NCBI GenBank assembly: GCA_910584305.1
Contig: CAJTZW010000021.1
Coordinates: 1 to 20,388, forward strand
Length of the DNA: 20,388 bases
Source: an uncultured Bacilli bacterium
Lineage (GTDB): Bacteria; Bacillota_I; Bacilli_A; RF39; UBA660
Reading direction: 5' to 3'
A program made the translations under genes and the position numbers. Below the pieces are notes generated by a model, which saw only the letters and a program-made list of their open reading frames with translations, did not search any database and had not been told where the DNA came from. Below, one piece after another: positions 1 through 6,666 of this stretch. Each line of letters starts with the position of its first letter. The first letter of the stretch is position 1.

Positions 1-56
1 GCAAGAATACAAGATTTATTTTTCGTTTTCAAATCTATATTTTCTTATTTTTACAG

Positions 57-110
57 ACTAAAAAATACAGATTTTTAAATTCTTAATAGCAGAATCATTC
101 AATCTGTATT
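57..110 (-). terminator. Probable rho-independent terminator after obgE
   Basis: Read on the minus strand, AATACAGATT (110-101) pairs perfectly with AATCTGTATT (73-64). The hairpin holds a second short helix (ATTCT/AGAAT) and is followed by a run of six T (65-60). The loop is long and the stem is AT-rich, so it is a weak terminator, but its place about 70 nt past the obgE stop fits. Nothing else recognisable lies in 1-178. Confidence 0.5.
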
Positions 111-178
111 TCTTGTTTCTCTATTTCATAAATTTGTATATATTTTAATTTTTAATCAAAAGACTTGTAGTTCTAAAA

Positions 179-1459
179 TTATTCGTTTTCATCATATTCA
201 AATTCAAAATCTAAAATGCGTACTGTATCTCCTTCAAGAGCACCAAGTTCATGTAATTCATCATCAATTCCCATCTTACGAAGTTTTGAAGCAAACCTCT
301 TAAATGCATCATCTGTAGAAAACTTTGTCATGCGAAGTAGTTTTTCTACTTCATCACCACGAATTACCCATACGTCTTTGTCTTTCGTAATTGTATAAGG
401 TTTTTCTTTCTTAAACTTATATAAAATATGACTTTCAAATTTCTCTTCTTCATATAATGGTTGTTTCTCAATATGGTCTAACATATCAGAAAGTTTCTCT
501 AAAACAACGAATAATCCTTCATTATTCATAGCAGATATTGGATAAATAGGAATATCTTTTACTTTCAATTTAAATTCTTTTAAGTTATCTTCCGCACCAT
601 CTATATCCATTTTATTAGCAATAATAATCTGTTCTTTTTTTAAAATACTAGGATTAAAATTTTCTAACTCCTTACATATCGTCAAATAATCGTCATATGG
701 GTTTCTTCCTTCAAATCCACTCATATCAATCACATGTGCAATAATACGAGTACGTTCAATATGACGCAAAAATCTATCTCCAAGTCCTTCTCCTAAAGAA
801 GCACCTTCAATTAACCCTGGCAAATCCGCAACCACAAAAGACTTTCCCTCACGTACCTTTACAACACCTAAATTTGGTGTAAGGGTTGTAAAATGATATG
901 CAGCTATTTTAGGCTTCGATGCAGAGATTTTTGAAATAAGAGTCGATTTGCCTACACTAGGAAGCCCAACAAGGCCAACATCTGCAAGTAATTTTAATTC
1001 TATTTTTACTTTCCGTACCTCTCCAGGCTCGCCATTTTCGGCAAAATTTGGAGCGGGATTGGAACGAGTTGCAAAAGCAATATTTCCTCTTCCTCCGCGC
1101 CCACCACTTGCTACAACAACGGTATCCCCTTTTTTCGTTAAATCGGCAATAATAAGTCCTGTTTCTATATCAGTCACTACAGTTCCCAATGGAACTTTAA
1201 CAACAATATCCTGGGCATTCTTTCCATTCTTGGCTTTTCCTTCACCATTTGCACCCTTATCACCTTTAATACGTTTTTTAAGTTTCAAATCAATTAAAGT
1301 ATTAAGCCCTTCATCTACAGTAAAGATAATATCACTACCCTTACCACCATTCCCCCCAAATGGACCTCCCATCGGAATATATTTTTCACGGCGAAAAGCA
1401 AGGCAACCATTCCCTCCATCTCCACCACATAAATCAATAACTACCTCATCTATAAACAT
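179..1459 (-). CDS. obgE: GTPase Obg (ObgE/CgtA)
   Basis: Obg is a ribosome-associated GTPase that acts in late 50S assembly and, in Bacillus, in stress signalling and sporulation. The 426-residue product is full length for the Firmicute form. The glycine-rich Obg fold covers about residues 1-158. The G domain has the P-loop GLPSVGKST (165-173), DLPG (212-215), NKMD (282-285) and SA (309-310). An OCT-type C-terminal domain covers about 345-420 and ends in an acidic tail. The start is preceded by GGATGTGAT, which differs by one base from GGAGGTGAT. In Bacillus the gene follows rplU-prp-rpmA-spo0B. Here spo0B is missing and a strong terminator separates rpmA from obgE, so obgE probably has its own promoter. 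Confidence 0.97.
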   Translation of the reverse strand: MFIDEVVIDLCGGDGGNGCLAFRREKYIPMGGPFGGNGGKGSDIIFTVDEGLNTLIDLKLKKRIKGDKGANGEGKAKNGKNAQDIVVKVPLGTVVTDIETGLIIADLTKKGDTVVVASGGRGGRGNIAFATRSNPAPNFAENGEPGEVRKVKIELKLLADVGLVGLPSVGKSTLISKISASKPKIAAYHFTTLTPNLGVVKVREGKSFVVADLPGLIEGASLGEGLGDRFLRHIERTRIIAHVIDMSGFEGRNPYDDYLTICKELENFNPSILKKEQIIIANKMDIDGAEDNLKEFKLKVKDIPIYPISAMNNEGLFVVLEKLSDMLDHIEKQPLYEEEKFESHILYKFKKEKPYTITKDKDVWVIRGDEVEKLLRMTKFSTDDAFKRFASKLRKMGIDDELHELGALEGDTVRILDFEFEYDENE

Positions 1460-1486
1460 ATTATCACATCCATATTTCTTATTATA
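1460..1486 (-). promoter_or_regulatory. obgE promoter -10 and short leader
   Basis: TATAAT at 1486-1481 lies 21 nt upstream of the ATG. It is followed by six bases and then TATGGATGTGATAAT directly before the start codon, which would give a leader of about 15 nt. No good -35 is visible at the expected distance. A second TATAAT at 1525-1520 is an alternative. The same arrangement occurs before the 15696-16562 gene. Confidence 0.45.
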
Positions 1487-1582
1487 TACTAATTTTCCAC
1501 GAAAATCTAACTATTCATAATTATACTATATTTATCAGAAATTTCCTATACTTCTTTAAAGACATATATCATAATATGTATG

Positions 1583-1617
1583 AAAAAAATAGTATGTTAC
1601 TCGTAACATACTATTTT
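1583..1617 (-). terminator. Strong terminator of the rplU-prp-rpmA operon
   Basis: There is a near-perfect hairpin of 14-15 bp: 1617-1603 pairs with 1600-1586 (AGTATGTTAC and its complement at the core). On the minus strand it is followed by seven T (1589-1583). It cleanly separates the ribosomal-protein operon from obgE. The A/T flanks could make it bidirectional. Confidence 0.9.
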
Positions 1618-1668
1618 ACTCATAAATGATAACAAATACCTATAGTTACATTTCCTCACTAATGATAA

Positions 1669-1962
1669 CTATACTCTTTCAGGATAAACACTTGCTTGTT
1701 TCTTATCTTTTCCTACTCGTTCAAATTTTACATATCCATCCACTTTAGCATATATAGTATCATCACTACCAATACCAACATTCTTTCCTGGATAAATTTT
1801 TGTACCCCTTTGACGATAAATAATAGACCCACCTGTTACAAATTCACCATCTGCAGCTTTTGCTCCAAGACGCTTTGCAATAGAATCACGACCATTTTTA
1901 GTAGATCCTTGTCCTTTTTTATGAGCGAACAATTGAATATCTAATAACATCAATTTAGTCAT
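1669..1962 (-). CDS. rpmA: 50S ribosomal protein bL27, precursor with Prp-cleaved N-terminal extension
   Basis: This encodes the 97-residue bL27, whose N-terminal tail reaches toward the peptidyl-transferase centre. The conserved L27 core begins with HKKGQGSTKNGRDS. In front of it is a 13-residue extension, MTKLMLLDIQLFA. In Firmicutes such extensions ending in FA are removed by the protease Prp, exposing the functional tail; here cleavage would fall between A13 and H14. The start at 1962 is chosen because AGGAGG (1975-1970) sits seven bases upstream, whereas internal Met5 lacks this spacing. The gene follows prp so closely that its ribosome binding site overlaps the prp stop, which suggests translational coupling. 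Confidence 0.96.
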   Translation of the reverse strand: MTKLMLLDIQLFAHKKGQGSTKNGRDSIAKRLGAKAADGEFVTGGSIIYRQRGTKIYPGKNVGIGSDDTIYAKVDGYVKFERVGKDKKQASVYPERV

Positions 1963-1973
1963 AAATACACCTC

Positions 1974-2279
1974 CTATTTTACCATTTTAATATTTTTTGG
2001 ATAAGTATTTGCTAGCTCTGCTAACAAATCTATCATATTTTCTAGTACGATATCAATAAAACTTGTATGCTTTAATATCTCCATCTTTATAAATCCATCG
2101 CTTGTTTCATAAGATATTGCATCTGCATCAAGGCGAATAATCATATTTACACTAGTAATAACAATACTACTCACACTTGCACATACAATATCTAATCCAC
2201 TTTCTGCATAACCAGAGTGACCATCAACTACAACCCTGTAAGTCACATTCTCTTCTTTATAAGTTTTTACTCTAATCAT
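1974..2279 (-). CDS. prp: Ribosomal-processing cysteine protease Prp
   Basis: Prp is the small cysteine protease that cuts the N-terminal extension from bL27 in Firmicutes; the Bacillus name is ysxB. The 101-residue protein has the expected catalytic pair. The His lies in GHSGYA (H21) and the Cys in DIVCASVS (C33), matching the family pattern in place and spacing. The gene is packed between rplU (two-base gap) and rpmA (the stop touches the rpmA ribosome binding site), the usual order. Its substrate, with an intact FA cleavage motif, is the next gene. Confidence 0.95.
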   Translation of the reverse strand: MIRVKTYKEENVTYRVVVDGHSGYAESGLDIVCASVSSIVITSVNMIIRLDADAISYETSDGFIKMEILKHTSFIDIVLENMIDLLAELANTYPKNIKMVK

Positions 2280-2281
2280 GA

Positions 2282-2581
2282 TTAGGCTTCAATTTTCTTA
2301 ATTTCAATCTTCGTATAAGGTTGACGATGTCCTTGTGTCTTATGAGTATGTTTTTTCGCTCTGTATTTAAAAATAAGAACTTTCTTTTGTTTACCATGTT
2401 TTACTACTTCTGCAGTAACTTTAGATCCCGTTACATAAGGGGTCCCAATAACTCCATTTACCATCAACACATGATCAAATTCAATTGTTTTTCCTGGTTC
2501 AACATCTAATTTCTCTACATAAAGAACTGTACCTTCTTCTACATAGTATTGTTTTCCACCAGTTTCAATAACAGCTTTCAT
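2282..2581 (-). CDS. rplU: 50S ribosomal protein bL21
   Basis: This is a 99-residue bL21, a 23S rRNA-binding component of the large subunit. The start (MKAVIETGGKQYYVEEG) and C-terminal part (KYRAKKHTHKTQGHRQPYT) are typical of the family, and the length is normal. AAGGAGGT stands just before the ATG. It is the first gene of the rplU-prp-rpmA operon, behind a structured leader and a strong sigma-A-type promoter. Confidence 0.97.
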   Translation of the reverse strand: MKAVIETGGKQYYVEEGTVLYVEKLDVEPGKTIEFDHVLMVNGVIGTPYVTGSKVTAEVVKHGKQKKVLIFKYRAKKHTHKTQGHRQPYTKIEIKKIEA

Positions 2582-2672
2582 ATTTACCTCCTTAAATTTC
2601 TAAGACTCACCATAAAGGTACTTTCGTTTATAACCTTTTCTGTGTGGTTGTAGAGTGAGGCTCTACACAATA
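2582..2672 (-). ncRNA. L21 ribosomal-protein leader (structured 5' UTR of rplU)
   Basis: The rplU transcript should start near 2670 and carry a leader of about 90 nt. It holds a 7-bp hairpin (TGTAGAG, 2667-2661, with CTCTACA, 2655-2649). A second stem is AAAGGT (2638-2633) with ACCTTT (2619-2614), followed by an unpaired conserved-looking stretch up to AAGGAGGT. Position and layout match the autoregulatory L21 leader known before Firmicute rplU operons. The Rfam family match is from memory, not computed. Confidence 0.6.
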
Positions 2673-2676
2673 TAAG

Positions 2677-2705
2677 ATTTTAACACAACTTTTACATAAA
2701 GTCAA
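2677..2705 (-). promoter_or_regulatory. Sigma-A-type promoter of rplU-prp-rpmA
   Basis: The -35 is TTGACT (2705-2700), the spacer 17 nt and the -10 TAAAAT (2682-2677). It lies between the spoIVFB stop and the L21 leader, so this operon is transcribed separately from the sporulation genes upstream. Confidence 0.85.
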
Positions 2706-2721
2706 TGTTACTAACAAATAT

Positions 2722-3462
2722 TCAACCAAAATGATTCTTTAGTACACTTTTTTCGCTAACCCAATGAGAATTTATGAAAAATACATGAGCACAATCCCGA
2801 TGCATTTTAAAAAGATCTGCACCCTTAATCTTCTTCTTTTTACGAAAATGATAGGGGTATAAATATCGTTCCAATAAGAATTTATCAAAGCGAATAGAAG
2901 CATCCTTCCACTCTTCTATAATCTTAAGTGTCATACAAAAAATCACAATACACAAGATCAAATTTTGAAAACGAATACAAAATACACCAAAAGAAATAAG
3001 CAATAGAAAAGATACATGTAATACAATTCTATGACTTCTTTCGAATGGAAATATCACATCACATAGACAATGTAACAACTTAGATCCATCCAAAGGAACC
3101 ATTGGAAGCAAATTAAAAAGTAAAAGAGCTGTATTGGCTTTAGAAAACCAAGGATATGGAACTTTAGAACGTAGCAGAAGGAAGAAAACAACTTGAAAAA
3201 AAGGACCCATAAATGCTATCAAAAATTCCTCTACAATAGGACGATTTAACGCTTCTTTAAAAATTGTAATACCTCCCATGGGCATAAGAACAACTTTCTC
3301 AATATTCCAATGAAAGAATAACCCCATTAATATATGTCCACACTCATGTACCACAATAAGGGACATAATCCAAAAAAATGGTCGAAACATTCCAGTAACA
3401 ACATAAATCAAAGCCACTATATAACAAAAAGGATGAATTTGAATTTTACATATATTTCTCAT
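2722..3462 (-). CDS. spoIVFB: Stage IV sporulation intramembrane metalloprotease SpoIVFB (M50/S2P family)
   Basis: SpoIVFB is the zinc intramembrane protease of the outer forespore membrane that cuts pro-sigma-K. The frame opens upstream at a GTG (3522). I prefer the ATG at 3462 because the 246-residue product then begins MRNICKIQIHPF, like the Bacillus protein. Visible features are HECGH (39-43), NLLPMVPLDG (117-126, with the zinc-ligand Asp at 125), several hydrophobic segments, and an FLLERY motif near 195-200. The tail after residue 210 is short compared with the Bacillus enzyme, with only a remnant of the CBS region. It overlaps the end of spoIVFA by 17 nt. The ribosome binding site before the ATG is weak, which fits coupling. 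Confidence 0.93.
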   Translation of the reverse strand: MRNICKIQIHPFCYIVALIYVVTGMFRPFFWIMSLIVVHECGHILMGLFFHWNIEKVVLMPMGGITIFKEALNRPIVEEFLIAFMGPFFQVVFFLLLRSKVPYPWFSKANTALLLFNLLPMVPLDGSKLLHCLCDVIFPFERSHRIVLHVSFLLLISFGVFCIRFQNLILCIVIFCMTLKIIEEWKDASIRFDKFLLERYLYPYHFRKKKKIKGADLFKMHRDCAHVFFINSHWVSEKSVLKNHFG

Positions 3463-4048
3463 ACCCAACTGTTGTTCCGTTTTTTTGAAAAACCATATAT
3501 AAATAATTTTCTTGTACCTCACCTAGTACGTCGCCTTTTTCAATATAGTCATATAGTTTCACATTACTAGTAACATTAGAATACCATGCATCAGTCCCAT
3601 CAACTTGTTGAATAATAATGGTATTCCCATACCCTTCTTTTTCCCCTATAAAAACAACCATTCCACTTTCTAAAATTGGCATTAAGTATTGATTAGATAC
3701 AGTAAATTTAGTTCCATCCAAATAGGGTTCTGCTTCAGTATATACAAATTTTTCAGAAAAAACAGGTTGGGTAGATCCAAAAAGATTTTCAAAAGGAAGT
3801 GTAGACCCAAAATATTTTTGATACAATGATTGCACACTAGCAAATGAGAAATTTTTTTCATAAACTTCTTTATAAAATATTTCCTGAAAAGAAGAACTCT
3901 TCTTTAAACCAATTAAACTAAGTAAAGTCAAAATAACTGTACATAAAAACTTTGTAATATAAATGGGTGGTGCCTTCGTATCAGGATTAACATCCTGATA
4001 CTTCTTTTTTCGAATACTTTGACGTACTTTTTCAATCTCTAGTTCCAT
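3446..4048 (-). CDS. spoIVFA: Stage IV sporulation protein SpoIVFA (inactive M23/LytM-like regulator of SpoIVFB)
   Basis: SpoIVFA scaffolds and inhibits SpoIVFB together with BofA. Its cleavage by the forespore protease SpoIVB starts pro-sigma-K processing. The start is set at 4048, where GGTGAT precedes the ATG; the longer frame to 4162 runs into mreD. The 200-residue product has a basic N-terminus, one membrane segment (about 29-48), a linker, and a C-terminal beta-rich LytM-like domain (about 121-195). The zinc-binding His residues of active M23 peptidases are missing, as expected for SpoIVFA. Identity rests on fold pattern, length, membrane topology and its place before spoIVFB. Confidence 0.85.
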   Translation of the reverse strand: MELEIEKVRQSIRKKKYQDVNPDTKAPPIYITKFLCTVILTLLSLIGLKKSSSFQEIFYKEVYEKNFSFASVQSLYQKYFGSTLPFENLFGSTQPVFSEKFVYTEAEPYLDGTKFTVSNQYLMPILESGMVVFIGEKEGYGNTIIIQQVDGTDAWYSNVTSNVKLYDYIEKGDVLGEVQENYLYMVFQKNGTTVGYEKYM

Positions 4049-4097
4049 AATAATCACCACTACAATATATGCGAAAAAAAAAGAATTAGAAGCTCTT

Positions 4098-4595
4098 TTA
4101 AATTCTAAGACGAGAATGTTTCTGCCCCAAATGATGCAAAAAGAAATACAACACAGCGGCATACATAAAATTCAATACCAAACTAGAAGTAATACTATGT
4201 AAAAGAGTAAAAAATGAGAATATGCGATTGCCAATTGTACAAAGTAATATATAACTAACACTTCGCAAAACTACAATTGAAATAAAGACAATCACAAGTA
4301 TATTCATAAGATGATGAGAAAATAATTGATACAGCTGATATGCAACATAACCAATGATTAAAAATAAAAATCCATGAAAAAAAATAGTATTTGTATAAAT
4401 TAAATCATACAGAATTCCATACCAAAAACAAAGCTTATAATATCCTTTTTTATTATGATGAAAATAAGGATATAATAAAACAAGTGTAACTAGCGAAAAC
4501 AAAGGATTAAAAAAAGCCGTTGAAATTGGAATAAGATTAGAACCAATCCCCTCCAAATAAAACCCAACAAATAAAATAGCATATAACGATATCAT
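4098..4595 (-). CDS. mreD: Rod shape-determining protein MreD
   Basis: MreD is an integral membrane partner of MreC in the cell-elongation (Rod) complex. The product is 165 residues, nearly all hydrophobic, with about five to six membrane segments and a short basic end. Sequence identity is weak, as usual for MreD, so the call rests on size, topology and place. It starts in a four-base ATGA overlap with the stop of mreC and is followed 49 nt later by spoIVFA. minC and minD, which lie here in Bacillus, are absent. Confidence 0.85.
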   Translation of the reverse strand: MISLYAILFVGFYLEGIGSNLIPISTAFFNPLFSLVTLVLLYPYFHHNKKGYYKLCFWYGILYDLIYTNTIFFHGFLFLIIGYVAYQLYQLFSHHLMNILVIVFISIVVLRSVSYILLCTIGNRIFSFFTLLHSITSSLVLNFMYAAVLYFFLHHLGQKHSRLRI

Positions 4596-5443
4596 AAAGC
4601 ACCTTCTCGTTTTAAAATGGTAACATAATTGATATCATTAAAATCAACAGCGGGTTTTACATAAACTGTCTTAGCAAGTTCAAAATGATCTGTATAGATA
4701 GAATCAACTGTTCCAATTACAAGACCGCTAGGAAACACGTTCCCCAAACCCGTCGTTGTTACTAAAGAACCTTTAGGAATACCTGTGTTTTCGGATATGC
4801 CTTCAATTTGAAATACATTTTTATCTGCATCATACAATGTCAAAAGCCCAAATACAAAGGAATCCCCAACCTCTATTTTAATAGAGATTTTATGTTGAAC
4901 ATCTTCTGCTGTCAAAAGCTTTACTGTGCTATAATAATTTGAAACAGAATCAATATACCCAATAAGACCTCTAGCATTCACAACAGCAAAACCCTTACCT
5001 ACATCATGTTTTTGACCTCTATCTAATGAAAGTGTTTGATACCAGTAATCAACATTCCTAGTAATTGCAGTTGCGTTTACATATGTACCTTCCGATAAAC
5101 TTACATTCAACTCAAGCATTTGTTCCATTTCCTCTAGTTCCTTATGAATTTCTTTATATTTTGCCTCTAAAGCATTGTATTCTTCATAATGCTCCCTCAT
5201 CACTTCATACTTTTCATACATCTCTTTTTTTTCTTGCCAAGAAGTAATCAAATCTTTTCCCCATTGTATTGGTGTATAGATAATTTTTTCAATAAAAAGA
5301 CCTGTATCATGAACTGCCTTTTCTATAATTGTTAATGTACGATTTTCATGAAACGCATAAAAAAGGCCACCTAATACCAATGTAATTCCTACCAAAATTA
5401 AAATAACAATATAACGAACCTCTAATTTTTTTTTCTTATACAT
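4592..5443 (-). CDS. mreC: Rod shape-determining protein MreC
   Basis: MreC is a bitopic membrane protein that links peptidoglycan synthases to the MreB cytoskeleton. The 283-residue product has a basic N-terminus and one membrane segment (about 11-30). A strongly charged coiled coil follows (about 65-112, rich in Glu, Lys and Tyr), then the periplasm-side beta-barrel domains. These show the typical pattern around DRGQKHDVGKGFAVV and TTGLGNVFPSGLVIG. AGGTGAG precedes the ATG. It starts eight bases after radC. No mreB precedes it here, so MreB must be encoded elsewhere or be absent. Confidence 0.94.
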   Translation of the reverse strand: MYKKKKLEVRYIVILILVGITLVLGGLFYAFHENRTLTIIEKAVHDTGLFIEKIIYTPIQWGKDLITSWQEKKEMYEKYEVMREHYEEYNALEAKYKEIHKELEEMEQMLELNVSLSEGTYVNATAITRNVDYWYQTLSLDRGQKHDVGKGFAVVNARGLIGYIDSVSNYYSTVKLLTAEDVQHKISIKIEVGDSFVFGLLTLYDADKNVFQIEGISENTGIPKGSLVTTTGLGNVFPSGLVIGTVDSIYTDHFELAKTVYVKPAVDFNDINYVTILKREGAL

Positions 5444-5451
5444 AATCTCAC

Positions 5452-6135
5452 CTATTCCATCTTTCCTGCTTCAAAAAAACTATAATATGTATTTCGGCCA
5501 ATGATAATATGATCATCTATAGGAATCCCCATTAGCTTACCAATTTCAATCAAACGCTTTGTAAGCTCTATATCTGCTCTGCTTGGAGTAGCATCACCAC
5601 TTGGATGATTATGTACACAAATAATAGAAGTTGCATGGTGAGAATATGCCTCTAAAAATACTTCTCTTGGATGTACCATACTATAATTAACTGTACCCAA
5701 AAACAAAAGTTTACTTTCTAAAACTTTCTTTTGACTATCTAAATATAAACAATAAAAATGTTCTTGTGACCTCGTCTGTAAAAGAGAATGATAATATGTA
5801 TATACAATTTCTGCATTGGTCACGCGGACATACTTAATTGTTTCTAACCCACGTTGCAATCGCTTACTAAGCTCAATGGCCGCAAGCAATGTAGCCGCCT
5901 TTGTATACCCGATTCCTTTGATAGAAACAAAATCCTCTAAAGTAAGTTTATGAATATCATCTACCGACTTCAAACGAGATAAAATTTGACTTGCTAACAT
6001 CTTAGCAGACGATTCTTTTGTCCCTGTCTTAATTAAAATTGCTAGAAGTTCTTCTAAACTAAGCGCTGAAGCCCCATTATGAAGCAATCTTTCAATCGGT
6101 CTATCATGAATAGGAATATCTTTAATTTTCGTCAC
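5452..6135 (-). CDS. radC: RadC family JAB/MPN-domain protein
   Basis: The 227-residue product has the two RadC parts. The N-terminal half holds a helix-hairpin-helix (SIKGIGYTKA, 71-80). The C-terminal JAMM domain has HNHPSGDATPSRAD (175-188), giving the metal motif H175, H177 and D188. RadC was linked to DNA repair, but its real role is uncertain; relatives are also common in mobile elements. This copy sits in the conserved chromosomal spot before the mre genes, so it is the housekeeping form. Its start overlaps the end of the SPOR-domain gene by 14 nt. Confidence 0.94.
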   Translation of the reverse strand: MTKIKDIPIHDRPIERLLHNGASALSLEELLAILIKTGTKESSAKMLASQILSRLKSVDDIHKLTLEDFVSIKGIGYTKAATLLAAIELSKRLQRGLETIKYVRVTNAEIVYTYYHSLLQTRSQEHFYCLYLDSQKKVLESKLLFLGTVNYSMVHPREVFLEAYSHHATSIICVHNHPSGDATPSRADIELTKRLIEIGKLMGIPIDDHIIIGRNTYYSFFEAGKME

Positions 6136-6589
6136 TTAACACCAACTCCTCATATTTGCCCAATACTTGACTGCAAATAGCAGAAATGGTATTTGTATCC
6201 TCAGTATTCTCTAACATTAAATCATATTGTTGTAATACCTCTAAAAAAGATTCATTAGAAATCATAAACTCTTTTATATATATATCATATCCAAGACCAT
6301 TAAAATAAGATTTTAATTTTTCTGCATTCTCACTCTTAAGTGTCATCCCAACATATACATAATACTTACCATCCTGCTCACTATATATATAATACGCAAT
6401 ATTTGTAACACTCTCCTCCATACTCTCTTTGCTAGAATATACCCCTTGTTGAATAAAATAAACTGTATCAGATGTAAGAGATGCTGTAGCGTCTTTTTCA
6501 CTCATTGCATATTGATCTAACATAAATTTTCCCATTAAGCCCCCTACTACAATACATAAAATTATGGGATATAGTCCTTTAAGCTTCAT
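6122..6589 (-). CDS. Membrane-anchored SPOR-domain protein, SpoIIB-like by position
   Basis: The product is 155 residues when started at 6589, where AAGGTG lies nine bases upstream; the longer frame to 6613 has no ribosome binding site. It has one membrane anchor (about 6-24) followed by an extracytoplasmic part. Residues 41-108 read as a SPOR (peptidoglycan-binding) domain: the openings YFIQQGVYSS and YYVYVGMTLKSENAEKL fit its two half-repeats. The last 45 residues are helical. In Bacillus the SPOR protein SpoIIB, which helps engulfment of the forespore, lies just upstream of maf-radC. Place and domain therefore suggest the same role, but overall sequence is divergent, so no symbol is given. 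Confidence 0.7.
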   Translation of the reverse strand: MKLKGLYPIILCIVVGGLMGKFMLDQYAMSEKDATASLTSDTVYFIQQGVYSSKESMEESVTNIAYYIYSEQDGKYYVYVGMTLKSENAEKLKSYFNGLGYDIYIKEFMISNESFLEVLQQYDLMLENTEDTNTISAICSQVLGKYEELVLSDEN

Positions 6590-6643
6590 ATAAATCATCA
6601 CCTTCAACTTCATTATAAAGAACAGAAAAAAGCTTTTTTGTCG

Positions 6644-6666
6644 AAAAAAACACTCTATGAGTGTTT
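6644..6666 (-). terminator. Terminator of proS
   Basis: An 8-bp perfect hairpin (AAACACTC, 6666-6659, loop ATA, GAGTGTTT, 6655-6648) runs into seven T (6650-6644) on the minus strand. It overlaps the TAA stop of proS and separates proS from the SPOR gene. A poly-A/poly-T palindrome (6626-6639) follows. Confidence 0.85.

Noticed and set aside
948..1520. Open frame of 190 codons on the plus strand opposite obgE
   Set aside because: Pro/Ser-rich translation mirrors the glycine-rich Obg domain on the other strand; no ribosome binding site and no family pattern.
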